NCBI RefSeq assembly: GCF_964656455.1
Contig: NC_135714.1
Coordinates: forward strand, 82,543,903-82,607,902
Direction of reading: 5' to 3'
DNA from: Halichoerus grypus
Taxonomy: Eukaryota > Chordata > Mammalia > Carnivora > Phocidae
DNA length: 64,000 bases
Of the stretch, positions 47,486 through 58,280 are shown in pieces. Each line of letters opens with the position of its first letter. The stretch's first letter is position 1. Both the position numbers and the translations under genes were made by a program. Under the pieces are notes generated by a model. The model searched no databases, had not been told where the DNA came from, and was given only the letters and a program-made list of their open reading frames with translations.

Positions 47486-47687
47486 TTTTTTTTAATATTT
47501 TATTTATTTATTAGAGAGAGAGAGAGAGAGAGAGAGCAAGAGAGGGGACACAAGTAGGGGGAGTGGGAGAGGGAGAGGCAGGCTTCCCGTGGAGCAGGGA
47601 GCCCAATGCAGGGCTCAATCCCAGGACCCTGGGATCATGACCTGAGCCAAAGGCAGACGCTTAATGGCTGAGCCACCCAGGCGCCCC
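47486..47687 (-). mobile_element. SINEC, antisense, with exact 15-bp target-site duplication
   Basis: Reversed tail then a (GA)n run of about ten units, ending GAGCCACCCAGGCGCCCC. taaacacatcattat flanks it at 47471-47485 and 47688-47702. Confidence 0.97.
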
Positions 47688-47702
47688 TAAACACATCATT
47701 AT

Positions 47703-48438
47703 AACACCAGATTTATTACAGTGCTACACTGAAAATCATTATGCTCATAACAACTCATAAATTCTGAAAGGTGTTTTAGATTGCTTGTGTAAAAACTATC
47801 ACACCATCCTAAAAGATACTGACTTCTCAGGGCAGTAGATCTAAACTGCCAAATTGAAATAAGAATGTGAATCTTCTGTCAGCTGGCCCCTTCTCTGAGA
47901 CCGCTGCATTCTGTGAATGCTATGCTCCAACAGCCTGATGGCCCTAGGATTTTCTACGGGATCCACACAACCCCTGTCTAAAGTATATGCTAATAAAATG
48001 CTAAAAGCTGTCAGGGCACAGAACATAAGAAACTTCCTGACCAATTTTAATACTAATTACTCTCCTTGCAAGGCAGAAACTGCTGTTTTCAGCCTCATCC
48101 AGTTTTAGCTAGATGACCAGTTTAGAAAGCACAATTGTAAAAATGTAGTTTCATGGACGCCAGTTTCTCTTAATGACTCATCTTCAGCAGCACAGGCTTC
48201 TGAAGACGTGGCAAATCATACCAACAAGAAAGGTGCAACATTTCTATTCTAATAAAGATCTTGGCATCGTGGGATTTCATACTGTCTCATTTAAATATTC
48301 CCTTCGATAATTCTGAGATGACATAGAAATTGTGGTGTGTATGTGTGTGTGTGCAGGATCAGAGATGTAATAACTTAGAACTTTCTTAACACATTGGCTT
48401 CCTCTCTGGTCTTACAAAGCATTTCATAATCAAAAAAA
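47703..48438. other. Unique DNA, no feature seen
   Basis: Open frames of 67 codons (minus, 47841) and 63 codons (plus, 47917) show no recognisable domain or splice context. Confidence 0.45.
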
Positions 48439-48476
48439 AGAGAGAGAGAGAGAGAGAAAAGAGAGAAGAGAGAGAA
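48439..48476. repeat. (GA)n microsatellite, interrupted
   Basis: GA units broken by AAAA and AAG. Confidence 0.95.
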
Positions 48477-48931
48477 AGTATTCAAAATTTAACACAAAAT
48501 TTAAATGACCTAATAAATTCATTCCTCAAAGTAGCATATCTGACTTCACAGGAAATCTTTTACTTTCCTAGTACTAGTCTGGTCCATGTAGGACTACCCA
48601 AGATCTTTCTAGAATGATAGATATGTCATTTAAATAAGCTTTTATATTAGAACTTTCAAGTGGTCTTTCATCAGTAAAGGCAAGTTCTGTTTCAACCTTT
48701 AGGTATGACCCTGATGAGCCAAATTACTAACTAAAAAATGAATGCCAGCAACACACTGTAACTTTGTATCTCTCTCTTAAAATAGAAGTCCAAACTATCT
48801 GCCTCTTCCTCTGACACAACCACCCCTGTTCATCTAAAGTGCTTTATCCTATAAACTCCTCTCTGATGATCTTAAAATCACTTCTCAATTATCATCAGGT
48901 AAATTATCCTTATAAAAGATGTTAATTTCTG

Positions 48932-49117
48932 GGGTGTCTGGGTGGCTCAGTTGATTAAGCAATTGCCTTCAGCTCTGGTCACGATCCCAGGGTCCTGGGA
49001 TCGAGTCCCGCATCTGGTTCCCTGCTCGGCGGGAAGCCTGCTTCTCCCTCTGCCTGCAGCTCCCCCTGCTTGTGCTCTCTCTCTCTGTCAAATAAATAAA
49101 TAAAATCTTTAAAAAAA
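48932..49117 (+). mobile_element. SINEC with exact 18-bp target-site duplication
   Basis: Starts GGGTGTCTGGGTGGCTCAG and ends AAATAAATAAATAAAATCTT plus poly-A. aaaagatgttaatttctg flanks it at 48914-48931 and 49118-49135. Confidence 0.97.
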
Positions 49118-49369
49118 AAAAGATGTTAATTTCTGTTTCTAATTAACACTGTCACCTACTTTCTGATTATTCCCATCTAGAATAAGCTAGAAGGGAAGAT
49201 TCATTAAAGTAAACCACTTAATTATTTTCGTGTCCCAGGGATACATGAGCTCTTACAAGAAAGAATAAGAAAGAAAAAGGTTAGAGACATCACTTTCACA
49301 GAGAGAACACCAACGAGTAGAACAAAAGAACCAATGATTTTTAGCTCACAGGCAAGATAACAACACTAT

Positions 49370-49575
49370 TCTCACTCACTTTTACTGAGTATTTAATACA
49401 GAGCAGTCTCCAGCTAAACACTTTATATGTATTGTTTTACCTAATTTTCATGAAACTATGTAAGGTAGGTACTATTAATATCTCCAATTTAGAGATAAGG
49501 AAGCTGAGGTCTGGCAACCCAAGGTACCTAACCAAGATCAAAACAGGTAAAAGTGTCAAAGTCAAGGTCCTCTTA
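49370..49575 (-). mobile_element. MIR SINE, antisense
   Basis: 'aaacactttatatgtattgt', 'gtaaggtaggtactattaat', 'tagagataaggaagctgagg' and 'ccaaggtacctaaccaagat' follow reverse-complement MIR closely. Confidence 0.85.
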
Positions 49576-50630
49576 CAGCATACGGGGTAACTCGTTCAGG
49601 AATGAGAAAAACCCTATAGTCCGTTTTCAGTCACAGTGAAAGGATATTATGGGAAATTCCATAAAAGGAGACAACAACGTACATATTTAACCTTGAGCAC
49701 TCCAGAACCAAATCCTTACATTTGAAACCATAGTATGCCTTTCTTTACTCTTTAGTATTTTTATAACAATATATTCTATCTTAATGTAATATGATCACTC
49801 CCTAATTTTTATAAGTGTTCCAAACTCTTTAAAGGCGTATCTCAAACACCTGAAGTTCTTTCAGAGCACTTGCAAACATCACCTAGTAACTGCTTTTAGT
49901 ACATCAGTCTGAAAAAAGCATGCACTATCCTTTATAAATTACTGATGTAGTACAATTTTTTCACTTAAAAAAATCAGAATTTTATTTTCTTCAAAGGTAT
50001 CAAATGGAAGATCCCATTGCAAAACACTGGCCAGAGATTTACATATTAGTTTAGAAATACCTAATTAATCATGGGCTCTGCAAATTCCTTCCTCTGCAAG
50101 TTAATTATAGAATCGTCATGACTTTATTCACACACTCTTCTAAAGATCTCATTTTAAAAGTATTTTAACTATATGTGTGGGGTTAACCCCCCAAAAAAGC
50201 TATCGAAATAAGAATCAAGCATTAATACTTATTCTCCGCAGAATTACTTAAAATAATCTACTCTATTTCTGTTTCTCTATAGGATTACAGTATGAACTAT
50301 TCAGGGATATTATTAACCTTGCTATATAATAAAACAAAGAAAAATGATTTTCAAAGATTTTTCTAAGAATCATTCAGTGAGTTAAATATTGACCATGGGG
50401 TGAGGTCGAATATAATGACTGACTTTTTAACATAACAGTTTTTAGATTAAATTGCTTTTCTTTAGTAGAATAGGAGGAACTCACCAACCCCCTCCTTTTA
50501 TTAATAACCACTCCGCAATTAGGCAATCAAAGGCAATGTTATTTACATTTTATAGAAGCACTTTAAGTGAAATAAATAATCGGAATACACACATATCCCC
50601 ATGGTCTTCATCCTCATTCAGATTATAAAA
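49576..50630. other. AT-rich unique DNA, no feature seen
   Basis: No gene, exon or repeat family recognised. Confidence 0.5.
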
Positions 50631-50642
50631 ATATTCTAGACC

Positions 50643-50848
50643 GGGGGCGCCTGGGTGGCTCAGTCATTAAGTGTCTGCCTTTGGCTCAGGTCATGATCCC
50701 AGGGTTCTGGGATCAAGCCCCGCATCGGGCTCCCTGCTCAGCAGCGGGTCTGCTTCTCCCTCTCCCACTCCCCCTACTTGTGTTCCCTCTCTCACTGTGT
50801 GTCTCTCTGTCAAATAAATAAATAAAATCTAAAAATATATATATATAT
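50643..50848 (+). mobile_element. SINEC with (AT)n tail and 12-bp target-site duplication
   Basis: Starts GGGGGCGCCTGGGTGGCTCAG. The usual A-tail after AAATAAATAAATAAAATCT is replaced by about nine AT units. atattctagacc flanks it at 50631-50642 and 50849-50860. Confidence 0.96.
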
Positions 50849-51000
50849 ATATTCTAGACCAGTGCAGTGTTAATTTATAACACTAAGACACATTCTAATT
50901 AAAATATCCCAAAATTAAGGGTAGATATGAAATTATATAAATTGTTGAAGACATTAATTTTTATTTCATTTTTGGTTGTTGGGTTTTTTTTTAAGATTTT

Positions 51001-51120
51001 ATTTTTTTTAGAGCAGTTTTAGGTTCGCAGCAAAATTGGGAAGATACAGAGGCTTCTCATATGCTCCCTGCCCCCACACATGCATTATCAATATCACTCA
51101 CCACAGTGCTATATTAAGCT
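51001..51120 (-). mobile_element. Old LINE-1 3' UTR (L1M class), antisense
   Basis: 'agagcagttttaggttcgca', 'gcaaaattgggaagatacag', 'ctccctgcccccacacatgc' and 'attatcaatatcactcacca' are the reverse complement of the well-known L1M 3' terminus. Confidence 0.78.
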
Positions 51121-51209
51121 GGATTTTTTTTTAGGTTGGGAAAATAGTATTTAGCTACAAGTGGATGCTTATGTTTTCTTAAATTAATAATAAAAGTAGA
51201 ATTTTATAT

Positions 51210-51400
51210 GTTAAGAGCTAGAAGGAGCCTTAGTGATTGCTTAATTTGAGCTTCTCATTTTAGAGAAAGGAAATTGACACAAGGGCAGGTAAATAAGTTT
51301 CTAAAAGTCACAAGTTAGGGGGCCCCTAAACATCTGAGGCTGAGGCAGGTCTCCTGACTCTCATGGTTTTAATTACCCAGGACTATAGCATGCTCTGTAA
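51210..51400 (-). mobile_element. MIR-class SINE, antisense
   Basis: 'agagctagaaggagccttag', 'ctcattttagagaaaggaaa', 'aaaagtcacaagttaggggg' and 'gcaggtctcctgactctcat' match the reverse strand of MIR-class SINEs (MIR or MIR3 type). Confidence 0.68.
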
Positions 51401-51954
51401 CTTTCAGCTATATATATTGCCTTAGAATAATAATTAGAAAAATGCAAATCAGGCTGGTGTTAGCTATAACTATCCACCTGACCACCTTACTCCCATAGTT
51501 AGTGGGCCAGCTACTTTGCTGAGAAGAAAATTTGCACTAAACTCTATGCCCATGCTTGACCCCGTGGCCCTGGTATGCTCTGTTAGGCAGTGGGGGCTCA
51601 AAGGAGCCAGAAGGGAAGAGGGGATGCCAGAGAGCAAGCAACTGAAGAGAAACAAGGCTGAGAACCACCCTAATTCACAGCACACATGAAGCTAACCCAC
51701 TTATGATGCCCCATGCACACACACACCCAGGTGTGTTGTGTGTACGTCCTTGAGACAACACATTTAAGTTGAAGCTTATATCCCATATTCATAGGGATAT
51801 TTTCATTTATTCAGCTCTCAAGCTTAACAAGCCAAGTCCTAGGACAAATATATTTCACTAAGCAAGAGTTACTGCAGAGTACGTGAGCATATGCAAACTT
51901 CTGTCCATCTCAGAAAACTTTACAGACTTATAAATGACTTAACTGTTAGTCCTT
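51401..51954. other. Unique DNA, no feature seen
   Basis: A 71-codon minus-strand frame at 51470-51685 has a leucine-rich start but no recognisable domain. No repeat is recognised. Confidence 0.45.
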
Positions 51955-52075
51955 AATCCCATTTGAACATTCAAATTATCTGAAGAGCTCCTACAAAACG
52001 CCAATGCCTAGACCCCATCCCAGATCAATTGCATCAGAATTTCTAAGAGTGGGGCCTCAACATCAGTGCCAATCC
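51955..52075 (+). mobile_element. MER5-type hAT-Charlie DNA-transposon fragment
   Basis: 'aatgcctagaccccatccca', 'gatcaattgcatcagaattt' and 'ctaagagtggggcctcaaca' match MER5A/B in order (cccaccccagacc, actgaatcagaa, ctgggggtggggcc). Confidence 0.75.
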
Positions 52076-52114
52076 TGTCCCCGTTACTCCAAAACACATG
52101 GTATATCTCATTCG

Positions 52115-52265
52115 ATGATTAATCAACAAACACGTCATGTTTTTGAATACCTCATTCATGGAGGGCAATATGATAGTCATCAAGAATATAAAAAATAAGA
52201 AGAAGACAGATTAGCTGTTTCTTACCGTCAAGGAAGAGAGCTTTCTAAAATTCTAGGTTCTTACG
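52115..52265 (-). mobile_element. LINE-2 3'-end remnant, antisense
   Basis: 'atcaacaaacacgtcatgtt', 'agggcaatatgatagtcatc' and 'ccgtcaaggaagagagcttt' follow reverse-complement L2. Confidence 0.58.
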
Positions 52266-53265
52266 TTCCACTGTCAATGTTAGATTTCTACTTTAATGCC
52301 ATTCTGAGGTTTGGGGTTTTGTTGTTTTTGTTGTTGTTGCCATAATTAATGGCAAAATGTCAAACCTCCCACCCCGTGTACACATAAAGGTCAGAGCCCC
52401 CCGCTCACCACTAGAAGCACCTCTCCAGACTGACAATGATCCATTAATGAAATGATCAGTTCCTTCATTCAACCAGGGAAAAATCTGTTTAACCACATTA
52501 TCATCTAATCCACACTAGCTTTACTGTATATTGTGTCCATTAAGGTACCATTCAAGAGTTTTATTAAAGTAGAACAGAAATCTAGATCTGCTATGCAAAC
52601 TGTCTCCTTTTGATCACTCTTCTCACTTTACCAAATTACTAAGTGAGGTCATTCAGGTTGACACAGATGATGGTGACAAGAATCCTTTACTTGGTATATC
52701 ACAATTGCTAGGAAGAGTCTCCATCCAAAGCTATCTTTCCACAAGATTATCTTAATGTACTGATTCTCATACTAATTAGCAAATTTGCCCTTAAATATAG
52801 ACTTCGAAACAGGCAAGAAAAAATACACTGTACCTTCACTTACAGTATTTCATTCACATTTAATCAAATAAAGCATAAATATATTTCTATATTTTTTGTC
52901 CACATAAATTCCTGCAAGGGAGGTATTGTTTCTGTTTATCTTGTTTTTTTTTTTTAATGACCCAGCACTCGATTAGTAAATGAGAAGTTACTGTAGTTAA
53001 CAAGTACATTTGGATTTTTGCAGTTTTACATTTCAACAGGAATTGGCTTTTTTAAATCTTTAAAACAAAAGCTGAAATGACTTTTGAGGGCTACGAAGGA
53101 GAGCAAAAAATTTCCTCTCAAACCTTCTTCATGAACTGTTTTCTGGAAACCAGCAAGCAGCTACTATTTAACATATGGAAAAATGCACATTGTACAAATG
53201 CACATAAGATTCAGTTTATCGTGCTAACCTTGGTCTCTCAGTCTCAGAGTTAATCTAGATTCCAA
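52266..53265. other. Unique DNA, no feature seen
   Basis: A TTG trinucleotide patch at about 52320-52340 and a T-run at about 52945-52956. No gene or family is recognised. Confidence 0.5.
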
Positions 53266-53375
53266 ACAAAACTGCTATAAAAATTATAGAAGGCAGTCAC
53301 CACATTCACTTATTATGTCTACTACTACCAAATTAGTCAACATTTCTCATTTTTGCTGTTAGTGTTTAGCAATGC
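53266..53375 (+). repeat. 110-bp direct repeat, copy A
   Basis: Begins acaaaactgctataaaaatt and ends tttagcaatgc. It recurs at 56726-56835 in the same orientation with only two mismatches (at 53303 and 53364). It matches no repeat family I know, has no A-tail and no flanking duplication. Confidence 0.96.
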
Positions 53376-53968
53376 ACAGGCCAGCAGGCCAATGACCCTT
53401 AATTTCTCACAGTGATTTGTCAAATTCAAAAAAATCATTAAACAAATATCTCATTTAACCACCCGAGAAAGGGTCGTAAACTCAAATATCTACAGGGGCC
53501 AGGAAAGCAACGTAACTGAATGTGTCTATGGAGGGAAGAGGAGATAAAGACGCCAAGGTGAGGTTCTGGCAACACATGCCAACACAGCCCTTACTAAAGA
53601 AAGCAGCTGGAAAAAATCAGATTTGCTGTGAAAACTTCTGAATCCTGCATGCTGAAACTAATGTAAACTGTACAAATCTCTTTGGAGGCCAAATAATTCT
53701 ATCCGAGCTGGGAGGCAGCCTTCATCTCTGATCTAGATGATAAAAAGAAAGGCAATTCCGAAGAGGACCAAAAAAATTCACATTACCACTGATTTCCATA
53801 AACATTCCACTGAACTTTGTTTTCTTACAGTCCACAGTTTGTCAAGCCATGTGCCAATGCATTAGGGTCTGCTTTCTTCAAGATAGTCAAGATATTCCAT
53901 CTTGAGTTTTCCTAACTAGTTTGGCCTGAACCCCTAAGAATGTTCTAGGATATATATAGAACATTGGC
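53376..53968. other. Unique DNA, no feature seen
   Basis: Repeat-free sequence. Nothing is recognised. Confidence 0.5.
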
Positions 53969-53987
53969 AAAAAAAAAAAAAGAGTGA

Positions 53988-54185
53988 GGGCGCCTGGGTG
54001 GCTCAGTTGGTTAAGCGACTGCCTTCGGCTCAGGTCATGATCCTGGAGTCCCTGGATCGAGTCCCGCATCGGGCTCCCTGCTCGGCAGGGAGTCTGCTTC
54101 TCCCTCTGACCCTCCCCCCTCTCAAGTACTCGCTCTCTCTCATTCTCTCTCTCTCAAATAAATAAATAAAAATCTTAAAAAAAAA
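53988..54185 (+). mobile_element. SINEC with A-rich target-site duplication
   Basis: Starts GGGCGCCTGGGTGGCTCAG. It is flanked by aagagtga preceded by long A-runs at about 53969-53987 and 54186-54204. The exact duplication length is hidden in the poly-A. Confidence 0.95.
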
Positions 54186-54204
54186 AAAAAAAAAAAAAGA
54201 GTGA

Positions 54205-55864
54205 AAGAGTGAACTTTTTTTTTTTTTTTAAATGAATGGTGATTCAGGCAATGGATAACTGAACATGAATCAGTTGGAAACATGAATAAATATAAACAGT
54301 GAGTTTTTGCTCACTCATGCTCTCTCTGTTTTTGTCAACATTTGCGGGGGGAGAAGCTGAATGAAAGGTAAGGAGTGGCTAAATTCCAAAGTAAAATCAT
54401 AAGCCAAATAAAAATCATACAAGAGTAACAACAGATACACAAACACTGCCTCAAACCCAACGTAGCCCATTTAACATGATTCCAAATGAGTATAACTGAA
54501 CTATCTGACAAACCGCACTGGTCATTTGCGCATAAGATAGAGGAGGACTTAATTATGTAATACAGGTTAATAAACCAAGGAAAGGGATGTAGACAAATGT
54601 CTCTACAGTAATGCTGTTTGCATGGTCTACCTGGAAAAAAAATTGTATTTTTACAAACGTATTTGTGACATCACACTAGAGGAAACGTGGAATTTATGTT
54701 ATCTCTGCTGATGGATGAATTACCTTTACCTATACAAACAGAAAGTAGAATAATGTTACACTTCAACAAGCCTACTTTCTTACCAAGTGACTTAGATAGA
54801 AAAACAATTGATCATTCCACACTGTTTTTAAAGCTTCTTCCCTCCTCCCATCAACCCTACTTTTCACCAAAACTCTACATTTTCTCTCATTCACCCCATA
54901 CTCTTATTCTTTTCCTAAACAAACAAGTAAATAGAATTTAAAGTAAATATACTTTTTCAATGAGGTTATTAAATTCAGATATAGTCCTGGCTATGTGATG
55001 GCTGCTAATAAATTATAAAAATTAGTTTTGTTATTATAACTGAGGGACTATCTAATGTCTCTCATTTAAAATCATGGTGTTACTAACTCAGTCTACACAA
55101 GCCACAGCTTAAAAACAAATATAAAACCTACAACTAAGAATTACTAACAAAATTTCAAAGAGAAGTCAAGGTTGGGACCAACCTGAAGACAATGGCTTCA
55201 CACTGACAGACTCAGAGACGATGTGATGACAAATAAGAGTGGAGTCCACACTGAAATCTCCCAACTGAATCTGAGTTCAACTGGTGAAAGCATTTTAAAT
55301 TAAGGGTTACTTGTATGACACACAAACACACTCACAGAAGAAAGATACAAGAACAGATATTCTGAGAGGACAGATAATAGCTGCTCAGTAATTGTTGATT
55401 ACTAATGTCCTCTCCATCTATAGTATCTGTCCAACTAATTCTTGTCTACAAACAAGCCAAATACTGTAAGAGCATGAGACACCCCTGCACCAGATTACCA
55501 CCCTGGCTGTCTTTTTCAAACAGCTGATAGGGCTATGTTGTAGTGAGAGAAACATCTTTTCACCAGTCTGCCTCTCCCTTGGGGCTTCATCGGTTACCTA
55601 GAAATGAAATAATATGTATGTATAGATTTCCATACCCTCATCCTGAGGGGGAGGACTCTATAAAATGGAACTCAGTTGCCTAATTGTTAGAAAAAATATA
55701 TATGTTATTAGATAATTCATGTACTGAACAGAATATACATTAGATACAGGATAAGTTAATGGTTCATTTAAAAGTTGAATAAAATTCTTCCATTAAATTA
55801 AAAGGTTTTCTTAACTCAACGTAATACATAATATGTCTGAATTATCCTTAAATGTGAATAAAGG
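54205..55864. other. Unique DNA, no feature seen
   Basis: About 1.7 kb with no recognised repeat. The 84-codon plus-strand frame at 54687-54941 has no recognisable domain. Confidence 0.5.
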
Positions 55865-56345
55865 TGGTTTTTTCAACCAATATTTATTCAGGGCGGAGGA
55901 ACTGCTAAGAATCGTGTTACATACTTGGGATTACACTCTAGTGGGAAAGACAAGTAACCGAATGATTACAGGACAGAAACTATGCTATGACATCTGCCTT
56001 GAGAGCCACAAACATAAGGTTTAGCGATAGAAATACTTGAAGCCCACACTGTACTGAGGCTGGAAGAGGAAAGTGTAAGGAAGAATGATTTCTAAAGGAG
56101 GTGACACCTAATCTGGCAAAGAAGGGAGGGGAGTGTGTTCCAGGCATATGGAAACCCTTGTGCCAAGACTCTGAACCAACAGCGGGTCTGGTAGAGAAGA
56201 AACGGAGATTCGGTAATAGAGGGAGCTTGGACTTTGTCCTCTAATAAAGGGAAACCATCAAAAGACTTTAAGCAAGGGAATAATACCCAAGGCTACTTGG
56301 ATACATGAGAATCACTATGAAGAGCTGCAAGTCAGAGTCAACAAC
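55865..56345 (-). mobile_element. LINE-2 3' region, antisense, about 480 bp
   Basis: In plus-strand order: 'tttattcagggcggagga', 'acactctagtgggaaagaca', 'aaaggaggtgacacctaatc', 'gtgtgttccaggcatatgga', 'ggacttt' then 'aagactttaagcaagggaat'. This is reverse-complement L2 over most of its 3' region. Confidence 0.85.
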
Positions 56346-56725
56346 ACAAAGTAACACTGAGGTCATTAATAAACTTTCAGCTTACCTCAACTCCGTAACT
56401 AGAGAAACTTAAGGAAGACTCAAATCCCATAATATCCTAATAGCATATCATTTACATGAATGTGCTGAGACACGCTAGGACTAACACATTAGCCACACAT
56501 GTAAGTAACATACCTGTGAAACAAATGTCCAAGACTTACATGTATCCAAAGTATCTTCCTTAGCAGCTTCACAGAAAAAAGCCAAAGACATTATCATGAT
56601 TTGATTTCTATGTCATGTTCATGAACCTGATCTTGGCATTTGATTCTTTTAACTCAGTTGGCTCATGGGACTGGCACTAAAAATTAGCTGCCCAAAGTTC
56701 ATAAATATTATTTGTTCAGCCCTGG
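56346..56725. other. Unique DNA, no feature seen
   Basis: No repeat or coding block recognised before copy B. Confidence 0.5.
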
Positions 56726-56835
56726 ACAAAACTGCTATAAAAATTATAGAAGGCAGTCACCAAATTCACTTATTATGTCTACTACTACCAAATTAGTCAA
56801 CATTTCTCATTTTTGCTGTTAGTTTTTAGCAATGC
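56726..56835 (+). repeat. 110-bp direct repeat, copy B
   Basis: Same orientation as copy A at 53266-53375, 108 of 110 bases identical, 3.46 kb apart. Flanking sequences on both sides differ completely from those of copy A. Confidence 0.96.
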
Positions 56836-57148
56836 TGTATTCTGCCTTTAAAGGCTTTGCCAAGACAATTGAGCGCCCCCCAACCTGAGATTCTACAGAC
56901 GCAGTCCTCACCAACTCAAACACCCTCTGCCCACTCCTTCCCTCTCCCTTCACTCCTTTCTCTGAGTTCTAAGCATCACTCCTCTTTGCCAAGGGAATCT
57001 TCCACTCATTTTCTTGAAAGTACTTCTTTATCCAGTCTAGTCCACTGTTTCATCAATTATGCAGAATAGTTCTCTTATATTTTCAGATACTCCCTGGGGA
57101 TTGACTGTTTTTCACCCTTTGTACAAAACTTCTCAAGTCCCTTCTATG
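56836..57148. other. Pyrimidine-rich unique DNA
   Basis: CT-rich sequence with no recognised family. The 70-codon plus-strand frame at 56857 is a low-complexity serine/proline translation. Confidence 0.45.
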
Positions 57149-57156
57149 AAAGAAAG

Positions 57157-57227
<71 letters not shown>

Positions 57228-57317
57228 AAAGGAAGGAAGGAAGGAAGGAAGGAAGGAAGGAAGGAAGGAAGGAAGGAAGGAAGGAAGGAAGGAAGGAAGG
57301 AAGGAAGGAAGGAAGGA

Positions 57318-57377
<60 letters not shown>

Positions 57378-57393
57378 AAAAGAAAGAGAAAAA
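57149..57393. repeat. Compound (AAAG)n-(AAGG)n-(AAAG)n microsatellite
   Basis: Three blocks: AAAG units at about 57150-57228, AAGG units at about 57229-57317, AAAG units again at about 57318-57388. The whole is a homopurine tract of roughly 245 bases. Open frames across it (132, 113 and 89 codons) are KERK/FLSF-type translations, not genes. Confidence 0.98.
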
Positions 57394-57765
57394 CCTGTCC
57401 ACTGATCCTGTTCCCTCTCAACATAATACCATTGTGAGCACTTCCCCTCCTCTCTGAATGCCCCAGCCTGCTCTAAGTCCTCTCTTCCCGCTCATCACTT
57501 CACACTCATACACCAGTTTGCTTAAATTCTTCTCCCAACGCCTGGCATCGCTATTTTACTACATGCCCACTACTCTAACTGCTGAGTGGAAATTTGGGGT
57601 CACCAAAGACCCAGTCAGTTCTGTCACCTCCTGCATGCAATCAGTTACTAAGTTCTCATATTTAGTTGGTATTTCTACCATTTGTTTCAAATATATTCCT
57701 CAGTGCCAGTATATTGCTTTAGGTAATTTTTACTACCACCTAAAACACTGATTGTAGAATATTCT
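57394..57765. other. Unique DNA, no feature seen
   Basis: A 97-codon plus-strand frame at 57458-57751 has no recognisable domain. No repeat is recognised. Confidence 0.45.
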
Positions 57766-58060
57766 TCCAAAGCCCTACAGCAATCATGACACTATCTCAT
57801 TCTAAATCTTTACCAGCTCCACATTCACAAGTGAATTAAATGTGATCATTTTAATTTATTACTCAAGGCTTTGTACAGTATGGCCCCAAACTATCTCTAT
57901 CAAGTCTACTTCTCTCTCATATTCTAGAATTCAAATAAACAGTATTAAGCTGTTATTCCCGTCCATGAAGGCAGTGACAAAATGCTATTTACTTTTCCCA
58001 CTTCTTATCATACACAGAAGTGTCATTATTCCAAAAAAGTACTGAATAATAATCATTCAA
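57766..58060 (+). mobile_element. Possible LINE-2 3' fragment, sense
   Basis: 'ctcaaggctttgtacagtat' followed by 'ggccccaaactatctctatc' resembles an L2 3' UTR block. Downstream similarity is faint. Confidence 0.42.
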
Positions 58061-58084
58061 TGGACTATACATTGAATCAATAGC

Positions 58085-58280
58085 CTAATCAAAAGGAAAA
58101 AAAAAAGAATGTAAGTTCCATGCAAAGAGGGAATTGTGTGTATGTGTGTATGTGTTTAACTGCTATATTCCCATGATCCAGAATACCTCCTGGTATTAAC
58201 AGGAGCTCATTAAAAAAATAAATAAATAAATTTTAAAAAACCGGGCGCTCATTAAGTGAGATTGTTGGAAACGTAGGCAT
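58085..58280 (+). mobile_element. LINE-2 3' tail, sense, with a 33-nt insert
   Basis: 'aatgtaagttccatgcaaag', 'ctgctatattcccatgatcc' and 'gaatacctcctggtattaac' match the L2 terminus. Just where the L2 end (gctcaataaat) is expected, gctcattaa is duplicated around a 33-nt A-rich insert. Confidence 0.6.

Noticed and set aside
57059..57457. 132-codon lysine/arginine-rich frame and its antisense phenylalanine/serine-rich frames
   Set aside because: They are direct translations of the AAAG/AAGG microsatellite.
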